Source of the DNA: DATLBY01 sp035526665
GTDB taxonomy: Bacteria; Acidobacteriota; Terriglobia; Bryobacterales; Bryobacteraceae
Direction of reading: 5' to 3'
Length of the DNA stretch: 7,852 bases
Assembly: GCA_035526665.1 (NCBI GenBank)
Contig: DATLBY010000174.1
Location: 1-7,852, forward strand
Shown here: piece by piece, positions 7,458 through 7,852 of the stretch
How the letters are laid out: each line of letters opens with the position of its first letter
How positions within the stretch are numbered: the first letter of the stretch is position 1
Made by a program: the position numbers and the translations under genes
The notes under the pieces: model-generated
What the model was told of the DNA's origin: nothing
Databases searched by the model: none
What the model saw: only the letters and a program-made list of their open reading frames with translations

Positions 7458-7852
<395 letters not shown>

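Overview
The window is GC-rich and coding almost throughout. Every gene I accept lies on the minus strand, so transcription runs from position 7852 towards position 1. A very large TonB-dependent receptor with an N-terminal carboxypeptidase-regulatory-like domain, a Tat-exported sulfatase and a secreted TolB-type propeller fused to a PHP-type metallohydrolase make up a gene repertoire typical of Acidobacteriota, especially the Solibacter/Bryobacter lineage. That assignment is inference from gene style; the window contains no rRNA or other phylogenetic marker.

Layout in transcription order: (1) 7852-7458, the C-terminal half of a TIM-barrel sugar isomerase/epimerase of the hydroxypyruvate-isomerase type, cut by the window edge; (2) 7453-6044, a Tat-exported type I sulfatase, 4 nt after the isomerase stop; (3) 6024-2647, a 1125-residue TonB-dependent outer-membrane receptor, 19 nt after the sulfatase stop; (4) a 70-nt spacer holding a strong Shine-Dalgarno sequence, a 12-bp palindrome and a 17-codon ORF (2626-2573) too short for usual gene calling; (5) 2576-78, an 832-residue exported protein made of a TolB/PD40 propeller and a CehA/McbA-like metallohydrolase, starting at a GTG that overlaps the short ORF stop by 4 nt; (6) 81-1, the first 27 codons of another exported, Tat-type protein, whose GTG start again overlaps the preceding stop by 4 nt. 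I see no terminator and no convincing internal promoter, so this reads as one operon that continues past both window edges.

Inferred joint role: uptake of a substrate across the outer membrane by the receptor, desulfation and hydrolysis in the periplasm by the sulfatase and the metallohydrolase, and cytoplasmic processing of a released sugar-like product by the isomerase. There is no SusD partner and no glycoside hydrolase in view, so a classical polysaccharide utilisation locus is not shown. The least expected element is the 17-codon ORF. It is placed as a translated leader coupled to the metallohydrolase gene, yet its peptide matches the beta-signal register of the C-terminus of the receptor just upstream, suggesting a relic of an earlier receptor 3' end.
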